Shown here one piece after another: positions 12,125-24,035 of a stretch of 64,000 nt of DNA. This DNA is from Tragulus kanchil (Eukaryota; Chordata; Mammalia; Artiodactyla; Tragulidae), in the NCBI GenBank assembly GCA_022376925.1, contig JAIOJX010000001.1, forward strand, positions 39,404,324 to 39,468,323, written 5' to 3'. The notes below the pieces were generated by a model. That model saw only the letters and a list, made by a program, of their open reading frames with translations. It was not told the origin of the DNA and ran no database searches. Each line of letters opens with the position of its first letter. The stretch's first letter is position 1. A program made the position numbers and the translations under genes.

Positions 12125-12508
12125 AGGAAGGTGGGAAGGTCAGAGTCAAGAGTAGGAGGTAAAAGAAGCTAAGGTCAAAGAGATAGAGACTTGAAGGTGG
12201 AGAAAAGGGCCACGAGCCCAGGAATGCACGTGGCTGCTGAAAGCTGGCAAAAATGACTAGTCTGGGAACATGCATATCTGTAAACAACAAAACTCTGTAA
12301 AAGTTAAAAGTAAAATAAAGGTTTTTTTTTTTTTTTTTAAAAAAAAAAAAACCAAGGGCACTGCTTCTTCCTTAGAGCTTCCATAAGGAATGCAGTCCTG
12401 CCAGCACCTTGATCTAGGATTTCTACCTTCTGACTTGTCAGGAGAATGTGTGTTTTAAATCACCATGGTGATGCGTTACAGCAGTGATAGGAAACCGCTG
12501 TACGATGT
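11955..12508 (+). mobile_element. MLT1-like LTR (MaLR), with partial and full duplicates
   Basis: The segment has the layout of a mammalian MaLR LTR: GGGACCCCAAAGATGTCAAT near the start, GAGACTTTGAAGATATGATT, CCTTGATCTAGGATTTC and a final TACAGCAGTGATAGGAAAC. It appears to interrupt an older repeat whose halves are at about 11928-11954 and 12509 onward. A truncated copy is at 10888-11053 and another at 13108-13622. Subfamily not assigned. Confidence 0.55.
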
Positions 12509-13433
12509 AACGAATTACACAGAGCTCATGACTTAAAACAGCTCCCATTTGTTATGTCACAGTTTCTGCAGGTCAGAAGTTTGGGCATGGCTTCAGTCGG
12601 TCTTCTGCCCAGTGTCCCGCGAGGCTGTACTAAAGGCCAGCTGCTTTCTCATCTGAAATCCTGACTGGGACATGCACCATTTCTAAGATAATCAGTTTGT
12701 TGGTAGATGTCAGCTTGCAGCTATGAAATTTGAGTTTCCATTTTCTTGCTGACTGTGGGACCAGAGGCTGCTTTGAGCAGTTGGAGCCCATCGGTAGTTG
12801 TTCATCATGTAGCCCTCTCTGTCGACCTGGGTACATGTGCGTGTGTATGTGGGGTTGCAGGAGTGACATCCAATCCCCATTGCTGTGTAACTATAGTCTA
12901 GCCTAATCCCAAGCATGACAGCTTTTGCTGTTTTCTGTTACTTAGAAACAAATCACAATTCTCACCCATACTCAGTGGGAGGGGATTGTACAGGGTATAA
13001 ACATGGGGTCCATTCTAAGACCTGTGCCATATCTCATGTTAAAAAAAAAAATTACAAGAATTCATCAGACCTATCACCTGCTGTTTAGTGAAATTTAGAA
13101 TCTGCCAGACACCAAGAAACTATAAACACATTACCTTTTACAGTGAAAGAGACTTTGAAGATATGATTCAGAATTTTGAGGAGGTAGTTCCAGTTTATCT
13201 TGGTAGGCTCCGGTGAGTCACAAGGATCTGGATAAGAGGAAGGTGGGAAGGTCAGAGTCAAGAGTAGGAGGTAAAAGAAGCTAAGGTCAAAGAGATAGAG
13301 ACTTGAAGGTGGAGAAAAGGGCCACGAGCCCAGGAATGCACGTGGCTGCTGAAAGCTGGCAAAAATGACTAGTCTGGGAACATGCATATCTGTAAACAAC
13401 AAAACTCTGTAAAAGTTAAAAGTAAAATAAAGG

Positions 13434-13464
<31 letters not shown>

Positions 13465-14220
13465 CCAAGGGCACTGCTTCTTCCTTAGAGCTTCCATAAG
13501 GAATGCAGTCCTGCCAGCACCTTGATCTAGGATTTCTACCTTCTGACTTGTCAGGAGAATGTGTGTTTTAAATCACCATGGTGATGCGTTACAGCAGTGA
13601 TAGGAAACCGCTGTACGATGTAACGAATTACACAGAGCTCATGACTTAAAACAGCTCCCATTTGTTATGTCACAGTTTCTGCAGGTCAGAAGTTTGGGCA
13701 TGGCTTCAGTCGGTCTTCTGCCCAGTGTCCCGCGAGGCTGTACTAAAGGCCAGCTGCTTTCTCATCTGAAATCCTGACTGGGACATGCACCATTTCTAAG
13801 ATAATCAGTTTGTTGGTAGATGTCAGCTTGCAGCTATGAAATTTGAGTTTCCATTTTCTTGCTGACTGTGGGACCAGAGGCTGCTTTGAGCAGTTGGAGC
13901 CCATCGGTAGTTGTTCATCATGTAGCCCTCTCTGTCGACCTGGGTACATGTGCGTGTGTATGTGGGGTTGCAGGAGTGACATCCAATCCCCATTGCTGTG
14001 TAACTATAGTCTAGCCTAATCCCAAGCATGACAGCTTTTGCTGTTTTCTGTTACTTAGAAACAAATCACAATTCTCACCCATACTCAGTGGGAGGGGATT
14101 GTACAGGGTATAAACATGGGGTCCATTCTAAGACCTGTGCCATATCTCATGTTAAAAAAAAAAATTACAAGAATTCATCAGACCTATCACCTGCTGTTTA
14201 GTGAAATTTAGAATCTGCCA
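11996..14220. repeat. Direct tandem duplication 5 (unit 1,112 bp)
   Basis: Bases 11996-13107 recur at 13108-14220, differing by one T in a homopolymer run. GAC is the only shared boundary motif. It overlaps duplication 4. Confidence 0.95.
12322..12351. repeat. T17-A13 homopolymer palindrome
   Basis: Seventeen T are followed directly by thirteen A, an inverted repeat able to fold on itself. The duplicate at 13434-13464 has eighteen T. It lies inside the LTR just after AAATAAAGG. Similar T/A junctions occur at 34141-34172 and near 35227-35252. Confidence 0.9.
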
Positions 14221-14765
14221 GACCTTCAAGCTTGACAGAAGTGGGAAAGTGAAAGTCCATGAGCACCTACATATGTTCCCCAACATATGGGGGGCTAGAA
14301 TGTTCACAGCAGCTTTCCCTGACAGCTGAAAATTGGGAAACTACCCAAAGTCCTCTCAGTAGTGGAATGGATCAATAAATTATTAGTACTTGGGATGAAT
14401 AGACAGTTAACAGAAATGGGAAGGAAGATTCTAAAACTCTATTGAGTCATTTGAATTAACAGTTTTGATGTAATAGTGAGCAAAAGAAACTAGACTCAAG
14501 AGGGCATACAATAGAGTTCAATTTCTATCAAATACCAAACCATGAACTTAATCTGTGCGGGTAGAAGTCTGCAGAGTCATGACCTTGGGTGATAGCTGAG
14601 TAGAGGGGAACTGGGGAGTTTGTGAGTCGCCAGCAGTGTTTTCGTTTTTGATCTGTGTGTTGGTTATGTGCATGTGTTTAGTTTGTGAAAATTCACCCTG
14701 ATGGACACCTATGACTTGTGCGTATCCTCTCTGTATAATTATGCCTCAATTTAAAGCTTCTCTTG
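14221..14765. other. Unassigned sequence, no gene seen
   Basis: Short open frames only. No repeat family recognised. Confidence 0.5.
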
Positions 14766-14897
14766 GGCCTTCCCTGGTGGTCAAGGGGTTAAGCATCTGC
14801 ACTTCCACTTAAGAGGGGCACAGGTTGGATCGCTAAATAGGGAACTAAGATCCTGCATGCCACGCAATGTGGCGAAAATAACAAAATTAACAAAACG
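14766..14897 (+). mobile_element. CHR-type SINE, short
   Basis: GGCCTTCCCTGGTGGTCAAG opens the element, followed by a diverged tRNA-like body, AACTAAGATCCTGCATGCC and an A-rich tail. Confidence 0.75.
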
Positions 14898-16439
14898 CTT
14901 CTCTTATATCTGCCCCTCCTTCCCATAAGAAAAAAGAAGAAGAAAGAAAAGCTTTTGAGAAGTGGAATCTAGTAAGAGGTGTGAGAATGGCCTTAGGGCA
15001 GCCGGGGGGCTGTAGCAGAGGGAACTGGCCAGTTTGTTTAGGAAAAGGACTTGGGGGATTACAGTCAGGGAGTTGCCTGGGGCAGGCTCCCCAGGCCCTG
15101 CATTCAGTCCTCCACGGAGGGACCTTGAGAGTGCGGATGTGTGCGGTTCACCCCTCTTACCAAGGACATTTTTAAAAGGAAACTGCATAGAGATGAGCAA
15201 AATGGACCCCCACCCCTAGAGGTCCCTGATAGACTTGGCTTCAAGGAGCCTTCTGTGCCTGTGAGAACCCCATTTTGGCTGGGCTTCTGAGTGGTCTGTC
15301 TTTTTCTGCGCGCACCATAATCGGTCAGCTGAGGCTGGAGGAGAGGCAGCGGGCCCAAAATGAGTACACGAGCTCACAAAGTCTTTCCGAGGCAATTAGG
15401 CGCCCCGATGGAGCATTCTGGCTTCTGGCTTCAAGTCGCAGGCTTCATCTTGGCCTTCACAGACCTTTTATTTACTTTTCGGACTCTCCTTCCTACCGGA
15501 GTCCAGAGGAAGCAGCAAGAAGATGGCATAAAGCCAGAGGCCTCCACGAGCGAGCTCTTTATCTTCCTTCTACAGAAGCTCTGTGCAGAAAGAGCAACTT
15601 AGGCTGTCCCTGAAGCAGCTTCATTGTCAAAGGCTCAATAGAATTCTCCTTCTGAACAAAAGGAGATACATTTCTTTATCTCTCTAATTAATGCTTAGAC
15701 TTAAGGAAAAAAAGTGTGTTCTGTCTGTAGCCTCAAGGATGAACTACCTGAAGAAAAGAGTATTCTTCTTGGGAAGAAAAAAAAAAAAAAGTTGATGCCG
15801 ACTCTGCTGTATGGATTTTCACATCAGTCAGGGAGCTTGATAAATAGAGATTCAGAAGAAAAAAAAAAATCCCAGGGGGTGTATTCTGTCCCAGACTAGA
15901 CATTCAGGCTCCGGGTCCCATTATCTAGCAGTCCAGTAGGCCGAAATGGAGCAAATACAGATCCTTGAGAGTGTTGCACCAACCACTGTTTAATATGTGC
16001 AAGGCTTTCTGTCTTCACAGTTATGCATTTTCTAGGCTTGTGCCAAAAGACCAATCATCAAAATATACTGTACTGGTAGGGAGTAGAAACAAGTATAGAA
16101 TGCATTCAAACTGTCTGTCATCCAGATCAATTCTAAATTGACCCCGCTGGCTTAGAGGACCGTGTGCACAGATCTGCTAAAGCTTATCTCCCTGAATAAA
16201 TTTTTCTCTCTGTCTTTCATCCCTCCCACCAGATGGTGCCCTTACTCCTGATGCTCCTTTTTGTCATCTTGTCTGTCTCTCCCCTGTTTCTTTCTGGGGG
16301 ATTGGACCATGGTGTCTTCCTTGCTATATTTCAATATGTGATCATTAGAATGTCTTGCAAGAGCCACAAAACAAGTGAAAATCAGGCTTATGGCAAGACT
16401 AAATGATGGGGGTTTTCAAATTTTTTCTCATAAGTAAAA
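14898..16439. other. Single-copy sequence, no gene recognised
   Basis: Frames of 60-112 codons exist around 15034-15613 on both strands, but none resembles a known protein and they overlap in conflicting frames. Poly-A runs occur near 15776-15790 and 15859-15868. No repeat recognised. Confidence 0.5.
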
Positions 16440-16582
16440 AAAAAAGAATTTGGGGGGCAGCACCGGGTCTTTGTAGCCACATTGTAAGATGGTTAACTGT
16501 GGCATGCGAATCTTCAGTTGTGGCATGTGACATCAAAGAGCATTGGGAGGGTGGAGTCTTAACCACTGGACCACCAGGGAAT
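16440..16582 (-). mobile_element. CHR-type SINE, older
   Basis: GGGGCAGCACCGGGTCTTTG, GTTAACTGTGGCATGCG and the closing ACCACTGGACCACCAGGGAA are the reverse of a CHR-1-like SINE. Confidence 0.7.
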
Positions 16583-16590
16583 GTCCTGGG

Positions 16591-16859
16591 GTGGTTTTTT
16601 TTTGGCTTCTTTTATTGATTTATGTATTTATTTTCATCCATCTTTGTTCTTTGGCCTGTGTGGGCCTCCCATTGCAGTGGCCTCTCTCGTTGCAGAGCAC
16701 CGGCTCTGGGCGCATGAGTTCCAGAGCGCTGGCTCCTCATCATACATATCGGTCCAGCTGCTCTGTGGCACGAGGGATCTTGTCGGGCCAGGGATCGAAC
16801 CGGTGTCCCTTGCACTGCAAGGCGGACTCTCTACCCCGTGGGCCACCAGGGAAGCCAAA
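16591..16859 (-). mobile_element. CHR-type SINE (short-tailed form)
   Basis: It is flanked by GTCCTGGG at 16583-16590 and 16860-16867. It carries the CATCCATCTTTGTTCTTTGG tail landmark and a GGCCACCAGGGAAGCC head, and sits at the head end of the older SINE at 16440. Confidence 0.8.
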
Positions 16860-16867
16860 GTCCTGGG

Positions 16868-17629
16868 ATTTTATCTTAATGAAACAGCTCTCAAAATTGT
16901 TGATCAGACAAGACATGGGAATCTTTGATCTTTGTAATATGCATGGCCAAAGAATGTTCTAGAAATTGAAGAGCTGTTGGGCTTGTGTTTTGTACATAGA
17001 GTAAAGCTTATCCTTCTACTCCCTGAGAAAATCAGATAGATGTTTCTATAATTCAAGTGAGGCCTGTATTTCCTAGACTCCTTCTGAGACCAAAGAGTTC
17101 TCTCCAGAGACAGCAAATTCAGGATTCATCTAAGGCGTTATCATACCTTGTTGCCAGAAATTCCAGACCTGCCTCTTTCCTGTGCATCAGGCATCAGCCA
17201 AGGATGACTCCACCCCAGAGGAACTGTTCTATTTTCCCCTAACTGTTCCAGATCCACTGGCTTTCTGTATTGACCCCATGTGGCGTTTTGTTTCCTTGTT
17301 TCAAAACATTCTCTTTCTTGAAGCTTCTAGCTGCAACTTTTGGTTTTGATTTTTATGATGCTCATCACAGAGATTCTGCCACCTGAGTTGTCTCATTTTG
17401 GAATTGAAGGGTGTGCGGTTGCATGAAACTTCCATATAAAGACATTCACATCATGGTGCCAAGTAACCGAAAGACAGTATTACCTGCCTCCCCCTTCCCA
17501 AAAAAGAGAGAAATCTGAAGGGGTAGATAAGGGAACAGCACGAAAGCCAGTGTATGGCTTCTGGTGCAGGCAAATAGAACATTCCACCCCTGCAACTCTC
17601 CCCAGACTTACCACTTTTTCTGTCTGGCT
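16868..17629. other. Unassigned sequence, no gene seen
   Basis: No long frame, no repeat family recognised. Confidence 0.5.
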
Positions 17630-17845
17630 TGTTGTTGTTGAGTGACTAAGCCGTGTCTGACTCTTGCAACGCCATGGACTGTAGTCTACCAGGCTCCTCT
17701 GTCCATGGGATTCTCCAGGCAAGAATACTGGAGTGGATTGCTGTGTCCTCCAGGGGATCTTCTGATTTAGGGATTGAACCCAGGTCTCCTGTATCTCCTG
17801 CATTGGCAGGTGGGTTCTTTACCACTGAGCCATCAGAGAAGCCCT
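17630..17845 (-). mobile_element. Bov-tA SINE
   Basis: A reverse Bov-tA with all landmarks: CCGTGTCTGACTCTTGC, CCATGGACTGTAGTCTACC, GAATACTGGAGTGGATTGC and a head ending GAGCCATCAGAGAAGCCC. Confidence 0.9.
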
Positions 17846-19074
17846 TCTCTCTGGCTACAAGTCTTAAAATGATCACTAGAGCCTGTAACCACAGGCTGTG
17901 TCCCTGTAGCCTAACCTCACCACCCCTTACCCATATGTATATACACACACAACAACATGCCTTTGATTACTATTCATTATAAGATTCTTGAAAGTTCCAT
18001 CCTCCATGCCCCTCTCTGACAAATACCCAGGGGACTGGGGGACACCTCAGTTGCCACTACGATGGCCCTGAAGTCTCCCATGAGGCCTGTCCCTGTCAGA
18101 CACACTTCACCTACTCCCATTCAGGCTCTTTACCCCGTTGGACCAACCTCCTGCTGGAATTCTCTTCTGAATGTTTTTACAACCAACTTCTATGCACTGA
18201 GAGACGAGCTTATATTTCTACCCTTTACAGCCCTCCCCTTTATCAGGGAGTCCCTGTGAGGTGCACAGCCATAACTTCCCCCTCATTCATGTTTCTCTTC
18301 CCCGTCAGGGCCATTTGTCGACAGAACTGGGAAGTTTTTTCCGAGCATGCGCTGTCTTGCAGCACTGCATACGCAATATCACCATTAGGGTTATGTCAGT
18401 TGTCCAGGATTAAGTGGTGGAGTTAGGAGTCAAAGCTAAGGCTGCCTCTTATCAGCACTCCGCCAAGCTGACTGGGCAGAGTCTGGCCTGAGTGGTGCTA
18501 CACTCCTACCCTTTCCCCTTTCTCTTGCTCCTGCCTCTCAGCTCCTCCTCAGGTGCCTGCACCCCTGGGTTTCATCAGGGTCCTCTTGGCACTGTGGGTG
18601 ATGGCTTTTACATCTTCCCCTCTTCTGGAGGAATGCACGTCAGGAGGACAAGCTCCAGGTTTATGTATCTCTTTGGCTCGTATGGTTCCTTTGCAGATGT
18701 GGACTTGAGGTGAGGAGGTGTTCTTTGCTCCTAAATCATATGACAAGGTGAGTGCCCGCTTCACTGCTGTGTAAGGCTAGACTGGGAACCATATTGGGCA
18801 TTTTTGGAGCCTTACCATTTAGAGAAGTGGCTCAGGAAGGGCTGGTGCTTCCTCTCCTGCTCTGTAGTGCTCTGCCCTTAGCTGTGCTCTCACATCCTGG
18901 GACTGACACCCTGGCCTCTCCCACAAGCTGTCTGTGCTCCCACGTCTTTGATGGCCTGTCTTTCTGGAGTATAGTCCATTCCCTTGTATTTCCTAGTTAG
19001 TTTTGTTTCCTTCTCATTTCCTCTCCATACCAGCATCTTCTTAAAGCCTGGGGATGTCATCCTCTACAGGATTT
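17846..19074. other. Single-copy sequence, no gene recognised
   Basis: Fairly GC-rich with frames up to 82 codons. None resembles a known protein. Confidence 0.5.
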
Positions 19075-19194
19075 TAAAAAACTTTTTGGTCACACCATGT
19101 AACTTGCAGGATCTCAGTTCCCCAGCCAGGGATTGAACCTGGGTTATGGCAGTGAAAGCCTGGAATCCTAACCCCTAGACCACCAGGGAACTCC
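19075..19194 (-). mobile_element. CHR-type SINE fragment
   Basis: ACTTTTTGGTCACACCATG, CCAGCCAGGGATTGAACC and CTAGACCACCAGGGAACTCC mark a reverse CHR-type SINE. Confidence 0.75.
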
Positions 19195-19940
19195 ACTTTG
19201 ACTTACTTGAAGTCAGTGCCCCATACATCGTTGTCGAATTGAAATGAAGTCAAAAGGATGTATGCTGTTTGAAATTTCAAATTCTGGTGCAGGCTGAGGG
19301 GAGCTCCATATGTATTATAAGGCAGGCTCTAGCTACCAAAAAAAAAAAAGAGATAATCCCACAACACTGATTCTTCTTTCTTTCTTCATCCTTTCACTTC
19401 TCTGGTTCCTTGCTTCCCACCTCCACATACCAGACCATCTGATGTGTGTTACAGAGCAGGCTGGAAAAGATGAAGAAATCCAAAAGTGAAATCTTGGCAT
19501 GGAAGCAGTGTGCTTTGAATCAACTCTATACATTAATAACAGGAAGCAGTGAAGGGGCATTCTTCAGGCTGAAAGGAAAGTCCCGAGATAAATCGCTCCT
19601 AGATTCCTGATGGATGCCACTGTCTCCTCTTGCGCCTGGGGCGTAGGGGTAAAAACAGCCCCTGGATTCAGCTGTGATCATGAACTTAGAGATGGCAATG
19701 CAGACAAAGTCTGTTAGAGGAACTGTCTTTGTGTGCTCCCCTTTCGCAGGTAGCTGAGCCTCTAAAGGGTTCAGGGTTGTAATCAGGGCACACAGAGGGT
19801 TGCCAAAGGTAGAGCTAAAGCCTCTGCCAACTGTGCATTAGTTTCCAGTTGGTGGTGGACTAGTTGTGGTATAGCTGCAGGTGGGTCTTGCTTTTGTTTG
19901 TCTATGTTGAAAGCTTATGGGGTCTGTGGGGTGGGGGGGT
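19195..19940. other. Unassigned sequence, no gene seen
   Basis: No recognisable repeat apart from a short A run at about 19339. Confidence 0.5.
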
Positions 19941-19948
19941 GGATCTTT

Positions 19949-20218
19949 TTTTTTTAATTTTGGCCTCTTTTATTGTTTTTTTGTTTATTTATTTTCAATC
20001 ATCTTTATTCTTGGGCCTGTGTGAGCCTACCATTGCAATGGCCTCTCTCGTTGCAGAGCACTGGCTCTGGGCACATGCATTCCAGAGCACTAGCTGATAG
20101 TTGGACTCACCGGTCCAGCAGCTCCACAGCACGTGGGATCTTCCCGGGCTAGGGATCAAACCGGTGCTCCTTGCGCTGCAAGGTGGACTCTTTACCCATG
20201 GGACCACCAGAGGAGCCC
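19949..20218 (-). mobile_element. CHR-type SINE (short-tailed form)
   Basis: Reverse orientation, tail landmark TTTTGGCCTCTTTTATTG, head ACCACCAGAGGAGCCC. GGGTGGAT stands on both sides (near 19937 and 20222), a likely target-site duplication. Confidence 0.8.
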
Positions 20219-20346
20219 TGAGGGTGGATATTTATTACAAGAATTGCAGCAACCGTAACAGCCCTCGGCCAGCTCACAAGCATGATGGCTGAGGCCCCAT
20301 CACCCATGGCACTTACAGACCTTTTAATGAGAGTCTAAAATGCAGT

Positions 20347-20470
20347 GACAGAAATTCCCTGACAGTCTGGTGGCAAGGGGGTCATGATTTTCACAGTGGT
20401 AGTCCCAAGTTCAATCCCTGGTTGGGGAACTGAGATCTCACAAGCTGCCGTGCACCTGAGCTCTCTTGCT
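20347..20470 (+). mobile_element. CHR-type SINE fragment
   Basis: AATTCCCTGACAGTCTGGTG opens a diverged forward copy, followed by TTCAATCCCTGGTTGGGGAA and AACTGAGATCTCACAAGC. Confidence 0.65.
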
Positions 20471-20581
20471 TGCAAACTGCTCAGTAAAGGAATGGTGAGT
20501 GTTCTGGGGAAAGGATGAAAGGAACTCAACTGTACTTGACTAACTTGTCTAACACCCAGAATTACCATTGTTAATGTGTCT

Positions 20582-20707
20582 GTCTTACTCAGTTGCTTCA
20601 GTCGTGTCCAACTCTTTGCAACCCCATAGGCTGTAGCCTGCCAGGCTTCTCCGTTCGTGAGATTCTCCAGGCAGGAATACTGGACTGGGTTGTTGTTTCC
20701 TTCTCCA
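20582..20707 (-). mobile_element. Bov-tA SINE lacking its tRNA head
   Basis: Only the Bov-A part is present in reverse. TAATGTGTCT stands on its left at 20572-20581 and on its right at 20708-20717. Confidence 0.8.
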
Positions 20708-20717
20708 TAATGTGTCT

Positions 20718-20853
20718 CTCTCTACTCCCTTTTTATTTTTTGGCCTTGCCACACGGTGTGAGGGATCTTTGCTCCAGGACCAGGGATCAAACTTGCAGCC
20801 CCTGCATTGGAGGTGCGGAGTCTTATCCACTGAACCAACAGGGAAGTTCTTGT
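20718..20853 (-). mobile_element. CHR-type SINE, adjacent to the Bov-tA
   Basis: TTTTTTGGCCTTGCCACACG to CCAACAGGGAAGTTC is a reverse CHR-type SINE. It lies between the second (20708-20717) and third (20854-20863) occurrences of TAATGTGTCT, so two SINEs share one target sequence. Confidence 0.8.
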
Positions 20854-20939
20854 TAATGTGTCTCTAGAACTTTTTTGCTGAAATGACCATGGTGCTATAG
20901 AGGAATGACACTGGAAATATCAAAAAACTAGAGATTATT

Positions 20940-21160
20940 AGGCATTTGCTCTATTATGGGATCAGTGCTAGATACCATGCTTACATTACCTCCTTGAATA
21001 TTGCTAACCTCTCCCTTTGAGGTCTATACCATAATTTCCCTGGTTTGCAGATGGGAGACTGGAGGCCCACAGTGGTTAAGTGACTTACTCAACATCAGGC
21101 AGCTAGTCGGTAAAGGAACTGACCTCAGCACCCAGCTCTCTTAGACTCCTAACCATGATT
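20940..21160 (-). mobile_element. MIR SINE
   Basis: GCAGATGGGAGACTGGAGGC, GGTTAAGTGACTTACTCAAC and GCAGCTAGTCGGTAAAGGA match the conserved core and right part of MIR in complement. Confidence 0.75.
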
Positions 21161-21169
21161 TTATTTACC

Positions 21170-22540
21170 TGAGACGTTGAGTGTGATCATACAGCCATTG
21201 GTGCCCATTAATACACTAGGCTTCACTCAGCTTTCAGATGAACAGTCACTCTCCCGTGTGCTTGTAATGGCACTTGGGACAAGGGAGTTTTAGCATGGGA
21301 TCTGTGTGTTTGTGGGCATGTTAGTACATAAGTGCAGGGCAAGGGTCCACACTTCATCTACTGAAGTGTAACACTAGAAAATCCTCGACAGTTGCAAATA
21401 GGAACATTAGTGGGGGCATCGTGACTGTTCTTGAAATTAGTTTTGTCACTGGTGATTTCTCATCAAGTAGCTTTCTTGGCTCAAACCAGTCCAAATGCTT
21501 CCCTGGAAGCATGCTGATTGCCTCATTGTTGGTTGCACTGAAACATGTAGTTTGGAAAAAAAAGAAATCTCTCTTTGCTTGAGACGGCCACCAGTCCTTG
21601 CAGGGGTGTGTGGGCGGGGGTGGGCTGGAAGGAGGATAAAGCAGCCTTGGGCCCCAAGGGATGCTCCTGTGAAAGAAACCCAGGTGGTTTTCAAAATTAC
21701 CAGCTTCGGAAAGGTAGCCTTTTCTCTGAGCTGGGGGCACCAGACACGCTTGGCATCTAACTCACCATATGGCATGCGGTATTGGGTCGGGCTGCTCTGC
21801 TCGGTCTCTGATGTGATGTGGCACTTAATGCTGTGGAATTATTTCCTTACTCAATTAAAAAAAAATGCCCGGCTCTAAATCTTCATCTGTTTCTCCCCAC
21901 AAGCCCCCTGTCAATCCCCGAGGCACTAGATGTATTTTCTGCTTTGCTCCTTGCAGGTCTTTTTTTTTTCTTTTTCAAAACCTTTCCCCCCATAACTTAA
22001 AAGTGCAGCCGGAGAGTGGAGCGCAGTGGCATGCCCTGAACCTGAATTCTCCCAAAGCAGCTGATCTCTGAGATCCGGCCACTCCTTTTCCAAGGAAGCC
22101 TCTGGGGTTATTTTTCCCCTGCTGTATTGTACAGGGTTCCACTGTCAGAGTTCCTAAAGACAACAAACAAACAAAACAAACGAGAAGAAACAAGCCAAAA
22201 CCTGGAACTGAGGTAGTTTAATCAGAGACCCATTGATAGACTTCCTATAGTTCCTCACCTTCTAAGTTCTTCTGAGTTTCGAATCCCATCTGCTCTCTGG
22301 TTGTGCTCAGATGTGATTGCTCAAATAATTACTCTCAGGGTTTTTATCACACTGCTCCCCTGCTCGGGAACCAGCCATTGTGTGGAATTACCTGAAGCTC
22401 CTCAGGCCCCAAACATCTCCCCTCTGCACCCACCGCCCCACAGAGCTTGGAGAGAACTGAGTAGTGTCTCCTAAAGGTTCCAAATGAACAATGGTAATTG
22501 TGCCTCAGATACCTTCTGCGTGAATTTAGGAGCACTGTTC
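21170..22540. other. Single-copy sequence, no gene recognised
   Basis: Open frames up to 128 codons on both strands around 21354-21878 overlap each other and show no known domain. A T-rich/CT-rich tract lies at about 21958-21978. Confidence 0.5.
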
Positions 22541-22742
22541 TATCCACTGCTTGCCTCACGATTACCTGGGGGAACTTGTTAGAGTCCACATTTCTGGGCC
22601 CTACCCTAAATCCCAAGAAATAAAAATTGTGTGTGTGTGTGTGTGCTAGCTTGAGTGCAGAGGGTGGGGTGCAGGCTCAAGGATCTGCATGAAAAAAAAA
22701 AAAAATCCTCCTATACAGTGCACAAAGCAATTTGAGAACTAT
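22540..22742 (-). mobile_element. MER5A-like hAT DNA transposon remnant with TG repeat
   Basis: ATTACCTGGGGGAACTTGTT, TTCTGGGCCCTACCC and a terminal AATTTGAGAACTATTG resemble MER5A, a non-autonomous hAT-Charlie element. A TG microsatellite (about 22628-22645) and an A run expanded inside it. Confidence 0.6.
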
Positions 22743-23164
22743 TGTCATAAGGTTTGTAAGCAGGGAAGATTTCTGATCAGAATTTTTTATTAAAAAAAAA
22801 ATCTGGTGACAGTATAGAAGTTTTCTGGCAAAGTAAAGGATTCAAGTAGGGAAAGCCACTAAGCATGTTGTAGGAAGGGGAAAAATAACAGGTTCCCTGT
22901 GTGAGACCAGGAGGAGGTTCTGCATTTATATGTTAGGAAAAGAAGTTGGAAGTGTGGAATAATTGGCTGCCGTCTCTAAAATGTCTCCTCAAGCCTCTCC
23001 CCTAGAAGTTATTGTCCTTTGTTTTAAGAGAGATTTTATAGGCTATGCATGGACCTATGTCTATCACAGGGAAAGAGTTCAGCTCTCCTGTTTAAACTAG
23101 AGCTCAGAGGTAGACTGTCTCTTCTCTGTGGATGATTGTGATTCAGTAGCAGTGGATCTAAATA
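22743..23164. other. Unassigned sequence, no gene seen
   Basis: No repeat or frame of note. Confidence 0.5.
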
Positions 23165-23368
23165 GTGGTTCTCAAAGCGTGATCCTCTGATCATCTGCAT
23201 CCGAGTGAACTGAAATGCTGGTTAAAAATGCAGATTCCTGGGTCTTGCCTCAGACCCAGGACCTATGAGTCAGAATGGAAGTCTCCCCCCCCCCCCCCCC
23301 CACCAATCTGCATTATAACCTGCTATCCAGGTTACCGATGTATAATAGTTTGGAAAGCAGTGTTCTAC
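23165..23368 (+). mobile_element. MER5-like hAT DNA transposon remnant with C17 run
   Basis: AGTGGTTCTCAAAGCGTGAT opens the element, and GGAAAGCAGTG closes it as the eroded inverted end. Inside lies a run of seventeen C (23285-23301). Confidence 0.65.
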
Positions 23369-24009
23369 AGTGTTCATCTCTTTGCCTCCACTTTTGTCTG
23401 CAGAAATCCTTGATCTGCTTACCCCAACTGATGCGACCCAGTCTGTTGCTATGGAGATGAGGAATGTGCGCAGACACTAAGTCAGGGTGCAGGGGAGAAT
23501 TAGGGAGCACTGCCATGTAGCAGCTTGACTGAAGATGGGGGAGGGACCCAGGGTTTGTACATAAAATTTGTGCACTAGAGTTAAAGGCGCGAAAAGGTTA
23601 GAAGTCCAGGGCAGACGAACCCCCAAATTGTCCAGGCCAGATATCTACACTCAGGCATGAATTCAAGCCACACGGCAATTGGGTTTGGGGATGGGGATTG
23701 GGGGTCAGTCACAGCAGGCAGGGCTCTGGAGGGGAAAGTGAGACCAAATGTAGGCTCAACTGGCAAGTGCAGGAAGGAGGAGGGGAGCGAGTGGCCTGGC
23801 TTCCTGTTCCCTGCTGTCCTTGTCTTGGGAACCCAGGCTGCCTGAACTGCCCCACCCTGGCTTCTTGATGCTCTCTCACTCCTTTCTTTGAGCATTCCAG
23901 CTGTGCACTTTCCTAGGATCTTTTGCTGAAATCCTCAGTGGCCCCAGGGGAGAAAATCCCGAGAATCCATTTCCATTCCCTGTGAGACTCGGGCTATAAG
24001 AAGACCTGT
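23369..24009. other. Unassigned sequence, no gene seen
   Basis: A 104-codon minus-strand frame at 23581-23895 resembles nothing known. No repeat recognised. Confidence 0.5.
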
Positions 24010-24035
24010 CCAGGGCAAAGTGAGATCTGAGTAGC

